Shown here in pieces: positions 10,078 to 19,790 of a stretch of 27,257 nt of DNA. Numbering within the stretch: the stretch's first letter is position 1; each line of letters opens with the position of its first letter. Both the position numbers and the translations under genes were made by a program. The notes under the pieces are model-generated. The model was not told where the DNA came from. It was given only the letters and a program-made list of their open reading frames with translations, and searched no databases. This DNA is from Hypsibius dujardini (lineage: Eukaryota > Tardigrada > Eutardigrada > Parachela > Hypsibiidae): assembly GCA_001579985.1 (NCBI GenBank), contig LRSR01003148.1, positions 7,501-34,757 on the forward strand, given 5' to 3'.

Positions 10078-10778
10078 GAGTGTAGACATGCAACTTCAAT
10101 AGGAAAAGTAAAACTAACAGATGGAATTCTAACATTTGCAGCTCTCATTATCTCCTGTCGAAAAGAAACTTAATTGCTCTTTTTTGAAAACTGCAATCAT
10201 GACCACACAAGAAAAAAAGCAATATGGAATGCGGGACAGTTTCGGCAGTAACAAAAAAACTAAATTCGAATTCAAGTCATCATCGCCGGTCATTTCCGAA
10301 GACAAGTCGGCAAATCTTATTTACTTTGACATGCACTTCAAAGTTCAAGAACGTCAATTTATCTCTTCCGTTCCGATACACACAGCATTTTACGGAAAAA
10401 ATTTGAGTTTTGAAAATGAACGAAAAAATAGTTTTGAGAGGACTGAATTTACGGAATATTTACGGAATAATAATCTGGAACAAAATGGACGAGAATAATC
10501 GGGGATTTCAAAGTTGCACTAATACTAGACTAATCGTACTGTAAAATTCCGATCAAGTAGTGCTGATTCTTGGACCCCCCCCCCGCCCGTAAATAAGTTC
10601 TGACAGGCAGAAAATTCTAAAGTGCTTCAATCAAGTAATCAATCACCCGATTCTCACACAATTTGTAGCGAGAATGTAGACAATCAAGCACATGCAGTCT
10701 TGTGGTCTCCTATATTTGCAACCAATCAGCTCCGGTCTCTGTTGACTGCGCAATAGCACCAGTTGATCGAAATTCTTC
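10078..10778. other. Spacer between two inverted-repeat elements
   Basis: It holds a 120-codon ORF (10136-10498, listed separately) and a run of eleven C near 10576. Otherwise it is AT-rich and unremarkable. Confidence 0.4.
10136..10498 (+). CDS. Unrecognised 120-codon ORF, doubtful
   Basis: An uninterrupted frame rich in Lys, Asn, Phe and Ser runs to TAA. It has no domain I recognise, no signal peptide and no membrane segment. It sits between two inverted-repeat elements. An AG at 10139-10140 just after a TTTGCAG could serve as a 3' splice site, so it might be an exon, but AT-rich sequence yields ORFs of this size by chance. I do not assign a function. Confidence 0.15.
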   Translation: MQLSLSPVEKKLNCSFLKTAIMTTQEKKQYGMRDSFGSNKKTKFEFKSSSPVISEDKSANLIYFDMHFKVQERQFISSVPIHTAFYGKNLSFENERKNSFERTEFTEYLRNNNLEQNGRE

Positions 10779-11226
10779 ACAAGGAAATGAGACCACTCTG
10801 GACGGCGAATTTCTTTATATCTGTTTGTTGTTACTGATGCACTGTTGCCTGGTCTCTTCGATTCCGTCGAGAAAATCGGCAGAAAACCAGAACTACTATT
10901 TTGAATAAATAAACACTGACCAGTGGCAGCATATAGAGGGCGCTGTCTATATTACTGAAACATGTACCAATTGATTATTTGATTTTGAACGGACTGATCG
11001 ATTGAATAAACGCAGACACATTTTATTGATTGATTAATTCACAGAGACGGAAACATAGACAGCGCCCCCTATATACCACCACTAGTCAGTGTTTATTTAT
11101 TTAAAATAGTAGTTCTGGTTTTCTGCCGATTTTCTCGATGCAATCGAGGAGACCAGGCAATAGTGCATCGGTAACAGCAAATAGATATAAAGAAATTCGC
11201 CGTCCAGAGTGGTCTCATTTCCTTGT
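10779..11226. mobile_element. 448 bp foldback element with 172 bp arms
   Basis: The left arm 10779-10950 (starting ACAAGGAAATGAGACCACTC) and right arm 11055-11226 are inverted copies with roughly 90% identity by eye, separated by a 104 bp loop. The inner ends read GGGCGCTGTCTAT. No transposase is present, so it is a non-autonomous foldback or MITE-like element, or a palindromic duplication. A transcript through it would form long double-stranded RNA. No target-site duplication is clear. Confidence 0.85.
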
Positions 11227-11267
11227 CAGTACTACAATGGCCAATCATATACGAGGACTGAATGCGA

Positions 11268-11475
11268 CAGACACAGACGACGCACACAGACACAGACATT
11301 CTCGACAGACACAGACATTCTCGACAGACACAGACGACGCACACAGACACACAGACACAGACATTCTCGACAGACACAGACACACAGACACAGACATTCT
11401 CGACAGACACAGACGACGCACACAGACACAGACATTCTCGACAGACACAGACACACAGACACAGACATTCTCGAT
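11268..11475. repeat. Compound minisatellite of ACAGACAC / ATTCTCG blocks
   Basis: Blocks CAGACATTCTCGACAGACAC, CAGACGACGCACACAGACAC and CACACAGACACAGACATTCT alternate about ten times. It abuts the right arm of the foldback element. All three frames stay open on both strands because the unit lacks stop codons, so the long ORFs here are artefacts. Confidence 0.9.
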
Positions 11476-11676
11476 TTCCAACCACAGCATTGCAACTTAG
11501 AGGACCTCGTCGTTTCGCTCCTCGGTCTGATAAATACAACAAAACGTATAGGGGACACAGTCTCAGATCATAAAAAAAAGCATATCACAAAGTTAGAGGT
11601 CCGGTTAGTCATCAATCAAATCACTAATATCACTGACACTGTTAAGAGTGACGATGTCGCAAACAGAATGTGTTGC

Positions 11677-12194
11677 TCATCCAGACTTGATCTTCCACGC
11701 AAGATCCCACGTCCAGCGCAAGACGCTTTTCCGATTAGCATACTGCTCAATCAGCCGGAGCTTCTTTGCCAGTTTGTCGTAGCTGTCGATGCCCTCCAAT
11801 TGGGGATTAGACTGGACGGTGGCGCGTCCTGTCCTCACCAGATACATGTTCAAATTCGCATGCGCAATTCCGCCCTGCAGATGAATAACACACATTTTTA
11901 CAGGTAATGGACTGGCGACGAGTCAGAAGGAAGCGTGCAGAACTGGACGGTAACTAGTCTAGAAATGAGACAAACTTACTTTTTGAAACCGTACGATGCA
12001 GTCGGCAATGTCCGGATCCTCTCGGCCGAGGAGTTTGAATGAGACCGGCTTTCCGATTAAGTCGCTCTGCAGGTAGGAGATGGATTTTTCGGTGTGTCCG
12101 ACAGCAGCCAGCTTCACGCGGACAGACTCCAGCACACCTGCCAACAAAACCGTTCCATAACATGGGACATTGAACAGTTCTTTCAAATAGACGA

Positions 12195-12240
<46 letters not shown>

Positions 12241-12302
12241 CTAAAGACAAACAAAAAAACAGACAGATAGACAAACAGAGAGACAAACAGACCTAAAGAC
12301 AA

Positions 12303-12337
<35 letters not shown>

Positions 12338-12807
12338 AACAGACTGGTTGGCTGGCAGACAAACAGACAGACAGACGACTGTATATTTAGGCATGTAGAC
12401 AGATACGTGTCTATCGGAATACACAGACAAATTTGCAGAAAACTCTTTGCAGAAATAATTAATTACCTCTCGTGAACGGAAACTGTAAAATGGGAACATG
12501 TGAGACCCGAAGTATGCCGTCCGGTTCGACGCTTTGGACACGGCCATGGAGTGAAACCTGAGATACAAAGAACTGATCTGGAATCGCAGTCGCATTCTGA
12601 AACAAAGTCCCCTGCAAAAAGAGGAAGGGAGTAATTGAATAAGGGATTAATCAATTGATCAGTCCGGTGATGTCATGCAGACGAATCACACATCCAAGTT
12701 ATCAATCAACGCCTGGCGCACATTACCATTCGAATACTTCGCGCCATGATCACAGCGCCCGTCACTCCCACTCCAACCAGGATCCACTGCCACAATTGGA
12801 AGCTCAT
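11677..12807 (-). CDS. C3orf33: C3orf33-type protein (SNase-like domain, N-terminal membrane anchor)
   Basis: The exons on the minus strand are 12807-12727, 12611-12467, 12137-11980 and 11874-11677. All are in frame, giving 193 aa, and a stop codon lies upstream of the ATG. Residues about 5-23 (LWQWILVGVGVTGAVIMA) form one membrane segment followed by RSIRM, as in vertebrate C3orf33. The next part aligns with the family: an IP..F motif, then V.L.GRV with DGILRVSHVPI, then VRVKLAAVGHTEKS and SFKLLGRED. The C-terminal part starts GGIAHANLN and ends in a basic, tryptophan-rich stretch. Staphylococcal-nuclease-like folds of this family generally lack obvious catalytic residues, and the cellular role is poorly known. 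The vertebrate protein is longer at the C-terminus (about 250-290 aa). Confidence 0.85.
12193..12376. repeat. CAGA array in C3orf33 intron 2
   Basis: A CAGA array interrupted by AAAC and CTAAAGACAAACA blocks lies in the intron 12138-12466. It leads directly into the dispersed flank at 12349-12436. It reads CTGT on the gene's sense strand. Confidence 0.9.
12349..12436. repeat. Dispersed repeat flank, copy 2
   Basis: It starts GGCTGGCAGACAAACAGACAG and contains CATGTAGACAGATACGTGTC then TATCGGAATACACA, matching 2753-2834 in the same orientation. As in copy 1, it sits at the 3' end of a CAGA array inside an intron. Confidence 0.75.
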
Positions 12808-13541
12808 TTTCTGCGATGCGCAGGAAACTAGCTTTACAAACAGTTTTGTCAAAGATTACGTACGCGGATTGTCGATACTTTATTATTGATAAACTTTCCC
12901 AGATCATTCATTTCCTTACACGAAGTGCTCCCGAAAAACAAAGATCCCACAGAGGATAATGATACAATCGCCAGCTGATTCCAGAGTAAAACAGCGAGAC
13001 GGAAATTTTTCCGAGGGAGCTTCGGAGAAACAGCGTCAGAAAGATGAAAAATAAGTGCGAAATGAGTCAGCGTTAGAAATAGAAAAATACAAAACGTCAA
13101 AATTCATTTATTTATTCCATCATTCAATCAATCACATTCTGTTATTGGATTGTGAGGTTCGATTGCTGGATTCTCGCGTTCCAATCCTGGAGTCTCACGT
13201 TCCGTTACTGGATGCTGGCGTTCCATTACTGGAGTCTCACGTTCCGTTACTGGATGCTGGCGTTCCATTACTGGATCCTCGTTCGTCGTTGTGCGTGATG
13301 CCGTTCATTCGCCTCACCACGCACTGTTCGCTCATACACAAAACATTTAAAGTTTTATTCATTCTTTTTCCCGCTGCTTTGCATTTTCATTCCCTTTTAT
13401 CCGCACCATGTTGTTCTTGTAATTCTGAATCTGATTGATTCTACCTCGGTCTTTTGTGAAAAGTGTGCGTCTCACTCCAACCGTCAGGAAAATCCTTCAA
13501 GCTTGAGGAAGTCGCGTTAAAAAAAATCCAACGGCACATTC
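12808..13541. promoter_or_regulatory. Shared 5' region of two divergent genes
   Basis: There are 734 bp between the ATG of the C3orf33-like gene (minus) and the ATG of the coiled-coil gene (plus), so a bidirectional promoter is plausible. The region holds a 21 bp minisatellite at 13157-13280. No TATA box stands out. Assignment as a promoter rests on position only. Confidence 0.45.
13157..13280. repeat. 21 bp (42 bp higher-order) minisatellite
   Basis: Six units of GTTCC(A/G)TTACTGGA + TGCTGGC or GTCTCAC run from 13157. The two forms alternate, so 13178-13219 and 13220-13261 are near-identical 42-mers. The plus frame 13055-13438 is open through it and reads as 7-residue repeats (VPLLDAG/VPLLESH). 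Confidence 0.9.
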
Positions 13542-15265
13542 ATGGCATCGATGACTGTACCTGCCACATTCGCCGCCGACGTGGACAACATTTTCTCCCA
13601 AGAGGTGGAAATTCAACGCCAGTCATTCAAACAGCTGGTGAAGGCATTCAAGGAAATCCGGAAGATGCGCGACGACGGTAAAATGTTGTGAGGTGTTTGT
13701 CCACTATCTTCACTTGATTGATTGATTGGTTGGTTAATTGGTTGATTGCATTTAACAAAATGCTTATTCATTCCTTGTCTGCACTTATCCGTCATTCATG
13801 CGTAAAGTCATTTGTATTTTTGAAAGCTTTATTGAAATTCTATTTTTAAAACCAGTTATTGACGAAAAAATTTGCATTTGTCCTATCTCCCTATACTGAG
13901 AATTTTTTTGCGCCTAAAATAATACACAAGTGGCAAAAATCTTGTACTAACCGAGTTAAACCATGCAACTCGTTTGAGGTATCATTTCATACACAGTTCG
14001 AGATAAGTATCTGAACTGGGTTAGCGCAAGATTTCTGCCACGTGAGTATATTTAAACAAATTGCTAATGACTGTCTCTTGAAAACTCTGTTTCAAGTAAA
14101 ATAAAAATACGTCTTATTGAAAATAATTTTAATATTTAAAAAATCTTTCAAATTTATTCAAGAAAATTAATTATTGAGTTTCTTCCCAGGTGGCGCTGTT
14201 ATTGTTTCCGCGGAAGCGGACCTCCGTGAAGAGCTCGATCTGATGTGCGTCTTCTGGAACCGCAACGTTCAGCAACAGACTGACCGGTTCGCGACACGAC
14301 TCTCCACTGGCATGAATCACATCGACCTTCTACGGAGGAAAGTGGCTATCCTCGCTGGCCGGCTGGAACAGAATGCGAAGGAGTGTGTGGCGAAGAATAA
14401 CAGGCTTGCCGAGATTGCTCGACTAATGGAGAAATTCGCAACGGAACAGCGTCAGCAGAAGCAAGTTTGCTTGTCTGCGGATTCGCACGCCAAAACGGGG
14501 AAGAAGGAATCGCGAGAGACCCAGAAGATTATCACACGGTTTGTTGTCGGCTTATAGATCGATTGATTGGTTGATCGATCGATTAATCGATTGATTGACC
14601 GATTTATCGATTGATTGATCGATCGATTTATCGGTTGATTGATCGATTGATTTATTGATTGGTTGATCGATTAATCCATTGATTGATAGATCGATTGATT
14701 TATTGGTCAGCATGCAAAATATTCATTTTCGCAGAGAAATTCGGGATCAACGAGCGAAGGAGTCGATCAACGACGAGGCCGAAAAGTATTATCTTATATG
14801 CTTGTCCAGTTCTGTCGTATATTCTAATGTCACTTTAATTATTTCAGTGATTTGGAACAGTTACGCGAGGACCTGGGTGTGCTTTATGAGGCGAACGAGT
14901 CGGCTGTGGTGGATGACACTTTCGGCGATTATCATCAGGAAGTCGAAGTGATCTTCGCGGAAATTGGTTGGGATTTCGATAAACTGGAGGAATTGATGAG
15001 CGATCGCGACAAGTTTCGTAGGCGAATCGCTCTAGTCCAGTCTGACAACACCGGTCGAGAACGTGCCCGTCAGCACAAGATCATGTCCAAGAAGCATGCT
15101 GAATTGAAGAAAGTATGGTCGATCCTTTAACTTTGTTTCAATTTTTTGAATGTGTCATGTAAGTGGTCCTGTTAAATTTGCTGTCTGTCTCCTGGTTTGC
15201 CTGCCTGCCTGTTTCTGTTGCATTATCTGTTTGTCTGTCTGTATTTCCTTTTGTTTTTCTCTTTA

Positions 15266-15351
<86 letters not shown>

Positions 15352-15671
15352 AATTTGCCTGTCGGTGTCTGTCTATCTAGCTGTTTGTCCCCCTATCTGT
15401 CTATGTGTCTGTTTGTCGCCTTCTCTGCATATCTATCTGTTAGATTTGTGATTAGTTCGAGACGTATGAACTTTCTCACTTGCAGTGTATGTGTCCGTTC
15501 TGCCTACTCCATCCTGAGAGATCTCACATTTTTTATCAGGAAAGCGAGCGACTCCACGCCGAGCATTCACGTCTGAAGAACCTGGCGATTTCTGCCGAGC
15601 GTGACCTGGACATCGTCTTAGGGATCCGTACCGTGCAATCTCGCTTCGACCCTGAATTCATGAACCCTTGA
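13542..15671 (+). CDS. Coiled-coil protein, faintly DRC2/CCDC65-like
   Basis: Five exons (13542-13677, 14190-14538, 14735-14785, 14848-15112, 15540-15671) join in frame to 310 aa, and an in-frame TAA precedes the ATG. The protein is almost wholly charged and helical, with heptad-rich stretches at about 15-45, 75-135, 160-200 and 215-300. It has no membrane segment or signal peptide. Three short stretches recall the C-terminal half of the dynein regulatory complex subunit DRC2: NNRLAEIARLMEKFATEQ, EKNDLEQLREDLGVLY, and the end of the last helix, DIVLGIRTV. If so, it would be an axonemal nexin-link protein lacking the usual N-terminal third. The similarity is weak and could be generic coiled coil. 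Introns 1, 2 and 4 hold a TIR element, a GATT array and a CTGT array. Confidence 0.75.
13918..14052. mobile_element. MITE-like element with ~40 bp terminal inverted repeats
   Basis: The left end 13918-13957 (AATACACAAGTGGCAAAAAT...) and right end 14014-14052 (...GATTTCTGCCACGTGAGTATATT) are imperfect inverted copies of about 40 bp. The interior is only about 55 bp, without coding capacity. It lies in intron 1 of the coiled-coil gene. Confidence 0.65.
14556..14702. repeat. GATT/GATC array in intron 2 of the coiled-coil gene
   Basis: Runs of GATTGATTGGTTGATCGATC and GATTTATCGATTGATTGATC variants make up nearly the whole of this 196 bp intron (14539-14734). Confidence 0.9.
15181..15440. repeat. 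(CTGT)n microsatellite in intron 4 of the coiled-coil gene
   Basis: A pure CTGT core (about 15270-15343) is flanked on both sides by decayed copies. Here CTGT is on the sense strand, the opposite of the DKC1 intron, so insertion orientation relative to the gene is not fixed. Confidence 0.95.
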
Positions 15672-15750
15672 AGTATTGCTTCGCCGCAGTTCAGTAATGC
15701 GTGCCCCCCCCCCCCGCGTGCATCAATCTGACATCACTAGGCGTAGTTTA

Positions 15751-15800
15751 GACAGGTAGACAGGCAGACAGTCAGACAGATAGACAGGCAGACAGACAGG

Positions 15801-15837
<37 letters not shown>

Positions 15838-15902
15838 TAGTAGACAGGCAGGCAGGCAGACAGACAGACAGACAGGCAGGCAGGCAGACAGGCAGGCAGA
15901 CA
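15751..15902. repeat. CAGA/CAGG array
   Basis: Mixed CAGA, CAGG and TAGA tetramers start about 80 bp after the coiled-coil gene's stop codon, and so probably lie in its 3' UTR or just beyond. Confidence 0.9.
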
Positions 15903-16944
15903 TGCTAGCGTTATTTTGTATTTTTCCTGTACTTCGCTTTTATGTCTAGAATTCTGTAATGCCCTGGATATTTACCGCGGAGGCGACAAAGGCCACTGAA
16001 ACTGTGCAGGTCCTTGCTAATGTTTATATACACTTGAGAGCGTGTGCTGTCCGCTATGTTTTAGAATGTCACACTATCGTTTTCATGAAGCTGGTCTTGC
16101 GGCAACAGCAAACTGATGTTTTAACGCCTGGATAATTTGTTGGTTGGTTGATGCCTCGGAGTCGGAAACATCACTGCCTCAAATCGATGACCAATACAGT
16201 TGAGCACTTAAATGAGTCCTCACTTGCACGACGGGAATTAAATTTTCATCCAGGAAACAGAGAAAGCGAATTCACAAGCTGCTTTCCAAAAAGTAAAACT
16301 TTGCGCATGCGCTCTCTCCGTTCTCGTACAAAAAAAATCAAAACAAACCTCAACAACTTAAAATTTTCACATACACCAGAGCATATCGCGCAAGAAAAAA
16401 CTCCCCGAACGTATAATCATAACTAAAAAGAAATAACTCGAGAAAAAAATACACACGGCACCGTTCATCCCAAAAACCACCACATTATAATGAAGACCTT
16501 TCGTCCCCGAAATAACCAGACTTTTCGTCCCCGACGAAGGCAACCAGGTTGCATTGCTGAAATGTGTAGGCCTTCCAACAGGGACGGAGCAAAAATCCAT
16601 GGAGGGAATCTTCTCACCGCGTAGGCATAATGGTAAGTAGCAGAGAAGAAATGTAAGGCCTCCCGTCAAGAAGACGAACGGGGAGAAGAGCACCATGCGC
16701 ACGGGATAATAATACTTTTTCCGCAGACTGGTCAGCATTCCGGTCGCGTGCGTACGTACCAACGTACCAACGTACGAAGGAGCAGAAGCAGGTGTTTTCC
16801 ATGCAGGGTAAAATGGATAGTTATTCTCTGTTCTGTACACATCCCCACGAGGACATCTTTGTATTAAAACAGGAGAGGGGGTGATGTGAGTCCCCGGCAG
16901 TTCCAGCAGCAGCACGCGACGATAGAGTGCAAAATTCCGTTGTG

Positions 16945-16946
16945 AC

Positions 16947-16980
<34 letters not shown>

Positions 16981-16982
16981 TG
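16945..16982. repeat. (GT)n microsatellite
   Basis: A run of about 18 GT dinucleotides, broken by one AT near its end, in the presumed NFI 3' region. Confidence 0.9.
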
Positions 16983-17072
16983 AGCAAAAACAGTGCGGCG
17001 GTGTGGGGCTTGAGTGCAGCAGGTAGCTAGGTGATGCGGCAAGAAGAACCACCATCTTGTGACGGACCAGTA

Positions 17073-17171
17073 GGGACGGACCGCGGATCATCCACAGCGT
17101 GAAGGGGCGGACCGCGGATCATCCACAGCGTGAAGGGACGGACCGCGGATCATCCACAGCGTGAAGGGACG
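17073..17171. repeat. 31 bp tandem repeat, three copies
   Basis: Units GGG(A/G)CGGACCGCGGATCATC + CACAGCGTGAA start at 17073, 17104 and 17135, with the start of a fourth at 17166. The copies are almost identical. On the NFI sense strand they sit about 170-270 bases after the stop codon, so probably in the 3' UTR. Confidence 0.9.
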
Positions 17172-17338
17172 GATCGGTCGTGGGGTTATACTGTCGTGAA
17201 GTGCATTGGTTAGTTGTGTCTCTCCGAGAGAGAGAAAAGGCGCGTGCTACACGCGTTCGTGGTGAGCGGGTACGGACTGCGGGCCCTTCCAGACCTAGTA
17301 TATTGCAATGGTGCGGAAGAGGCGACGACAAGGAGGGA

Positions 17339-18604
17339 TTAAGGCGGTGTGCCGGAGCTGTGGTCGCTGCCGGAGTTGCCGATGGACTCATGGCTGCCAC
17401 CGATTTGCCCGGTGAAAAAGCTGCGATGAGGATCTGCAAGAAAAATGTGCGAATTGAGCCACAGATTTGGCAGGCAAAGTTACGGACAAGGAAATGCAGA
17501 GAATCAGGCGGCAGACAGTCACGCGGGAAGGCAGAACAGACATACCATCCTGTATGGAGTAGCTCATTGGAAGACCGTCCTCCGAGTTCACCGAGCCGGC
17601 CATAACATGCAGTGACGTCATGAAGCTGCTGTAGTCGTCCTCCGGTAAAACGGTGCCACCATTCCACCTGGAAACCGGTGTCCCCCTGGGAGTCCCCCTC
17701 GGCGTGCCGACCGGCGATGCAAACAGATTCGCCGGCGACATCATTCCGCTCATGGTCGGCAGATTCGCATTCACACCCGGAAACGGGAGATACTAGAAAA
17801 TTCAAAACGGGACAAAATGATAGGTGATAAGGCAGACAGGAAAGTAGGCAAGGTGATGAGGAATGAGTCTGTACCGGGGCAGCAGGGAACTGGGCAAAGG
17901 TCGGATCCGAGCGACTTACGAGGGTGTATCCGTGATTCCCAATCATCGTCCTACTCAGGCAGCTCGAGTCGAAACTGGTCAGACCGAAAAACGAACGCCC
18001 ACTGGGCTCGCCGGACGAGGAAGGGTTATCCTCGTAGCCGTTGGCGCTGCCGTTTCCGCCGGATATCATCGACTCAGTGTCGGACACCTCTGACATGCCG
18101 TGACAACCGCTCCTGTTCCGCGGACTGCCGTTCGAGTAGGAACCGCCCAGCGAGGAGGGCGCGTACAGCTGCGGCAGTTTCAGGTGACTGGAACTGGTAG
18201 AGTCCGGGGAGCGCTGCTGGACGTCGTTGACGGCCTGGTCAGCATCACGTGCCACGGCGAATTCGGACAAGGTGTCGTTGTGGCTGTTGCTGTGCCCGCC
18301 GCCACCGTCGGCATACTTTTGCGAAAGGGGGTAGAAAAACGGCCCGGACATATCTATCGAAGGCATAAAGTGTTGGAAGCACTTGTGCAAATCAGACAGT
18401 ATCGGTGGTGGATAGGCATTGGCATAGGCATTGGCTGTGGTGGCGGCTGAAACAAAACGGTAAGCGAACAAGAAGCAGGAAGCAATTACACGTACAGTGG
18501 CACAGAAAGCGTTTACATTTAAAGCACGCTATTTAAGCTGATGCCTATCAATCGATGTCTGTCTGTCGGTCCGTCTGTCAGTCAGTCAGTCAGTCAGTCA
18601 GTCA

Positions 18605-18638
<34 letters not shown>

Positions 18639-18734
18639 TGGTCTGTCTGTCTGTCTGTCTGTTAGTCTGTTGGTCTATCTGTCTGTCTGTCTGTTGGTCT
18701 GTTGGTCTGTCTGTCTGTCTGTTGGTCTGTTGGT

Positions 18735-18765
<31 letters not shown>

Positions 18766-19710
18766 CGGAATTGTTTGACCAATAGATGGCACAATTAAAG
18801 CGTTAACGGTTCCTCAACCCCCAGAACAATTGGTTAGTTTATCCAAGCAGCAACCCGATAACTACAATCCTCAACTCAATCAGCAAGAACATCAACTCAC
18901 GTCTCATGTCGTGCGTCTGCCCAGGCGGCGAATTGATCAGACTATCCGTTGGCGACACACCTCCTTCCTCCTTAATCTCCATGCGGCGATCGGAATCTAC
19001 ACCGAGACAACAAAAAAACACAACGTATCAGATCACCAGTCCGATGGCACACACAGACCAAACGGAGGCCCGACCAGCATGAATGGTGCTAGGTGTTGAG
19101 CTCTACTGAAAACCCACCGTTCCAGGGTCCAAGGTTCCCGTTGCTGCCGCGCGGGGGCGAGGTAACGGATGACGGATGATGCGGGAAGAACTCTCCGCCG
19201 CCGTTGTTGCCGTGATGATGGCTGTGGTTGTGGGCGACCTCCACAATCTCCGAAGGCCGGCGTTTCTTGTAGTGTGACGGCTGCGACGTGTACCGCTCAT
19301 CCCGGTTTATACTGCTTCCCTCATTGTTGGAGGAGAGGCGCTTTATCGGGCCATGATAGCTGGATGAGCGTCGGGCTGGTGCCGGCACCGAATACTGGGT
19401 TGCGTACTTGTAGTGAGTCGCGGAGGACGCGGAAGCGTTCATGTCGTTCTTGCCGGCATGCATCAGTGAGGAGGACCCGTCACCGATGCACATGTCCTCC
19501 GTGCATATGGGGACTGAAAACAGTAACGCATAGTTCGATTACTTCTGAACAAAACTATTACCTGGCCTGAAAGTCAGCCAGACATGCAATGTACTTCAAT
19601 ATGCATTTATATACAAGCAGACGGACAGTCAGATAGACATAGACAAACAGACAGAAAGAGATATAGACAGATAGACAGACAGATAGACAGACAGACAAAG
19701 AGACAGACAA

Positions 19711-19743
<33 letters not shown>

Positions 19744-19753
19744 GAGACAGACA

Positions 19754-19790
<37 letters not shown>

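Larger units (their letters stand above)
15672..17338. other. Convergent intergenic region between the coiled-coil gene and NFI
   Basis: The 1.67 kb between the two stop codons must hold both 3' UTRs. It contains a 13-base C run near 15705, a CAGA array, a GT microsatellite and a 31 bp minisatellite next to the NFI stop. Neither strand shows a clear AATAAA in the expected place, and no further gene is recognised. Confidence 0.5.

Noticed and set aside
11093-11907. Long overlapping ORFs of 80-230 codons on both strands
   Set aside because: They arise because the ACAGACAC/ATTCTCG minisatellite lacks stop codons in all frames; the peptide sequences are pure repeat translations.
13150-13175. GGTTCGATTGC resembling a tRNA B box
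   Set aside because: There is no A box, acceptor stem or cloverleaf around it; it belongs to the 21 bp minisatellite.
15163-15576. Cysteine/leucine/serine-rich ORFs (CLSVCLSV...) here and at the other CTGT loci
   Set aside because: These are translations of the CTGT tetranucleotide array, which stays open in several frames, and they sit inside an intron of a well-supported gene.
17119-18471. 450-codon minus-strand ORF taken as one exon
   Set aside because: Only 18446-17920 is coding for NFI. The good GTAAGT donor at 17919 and the in-frame downstream exons show that the rest is intron and UTR read in another frame.
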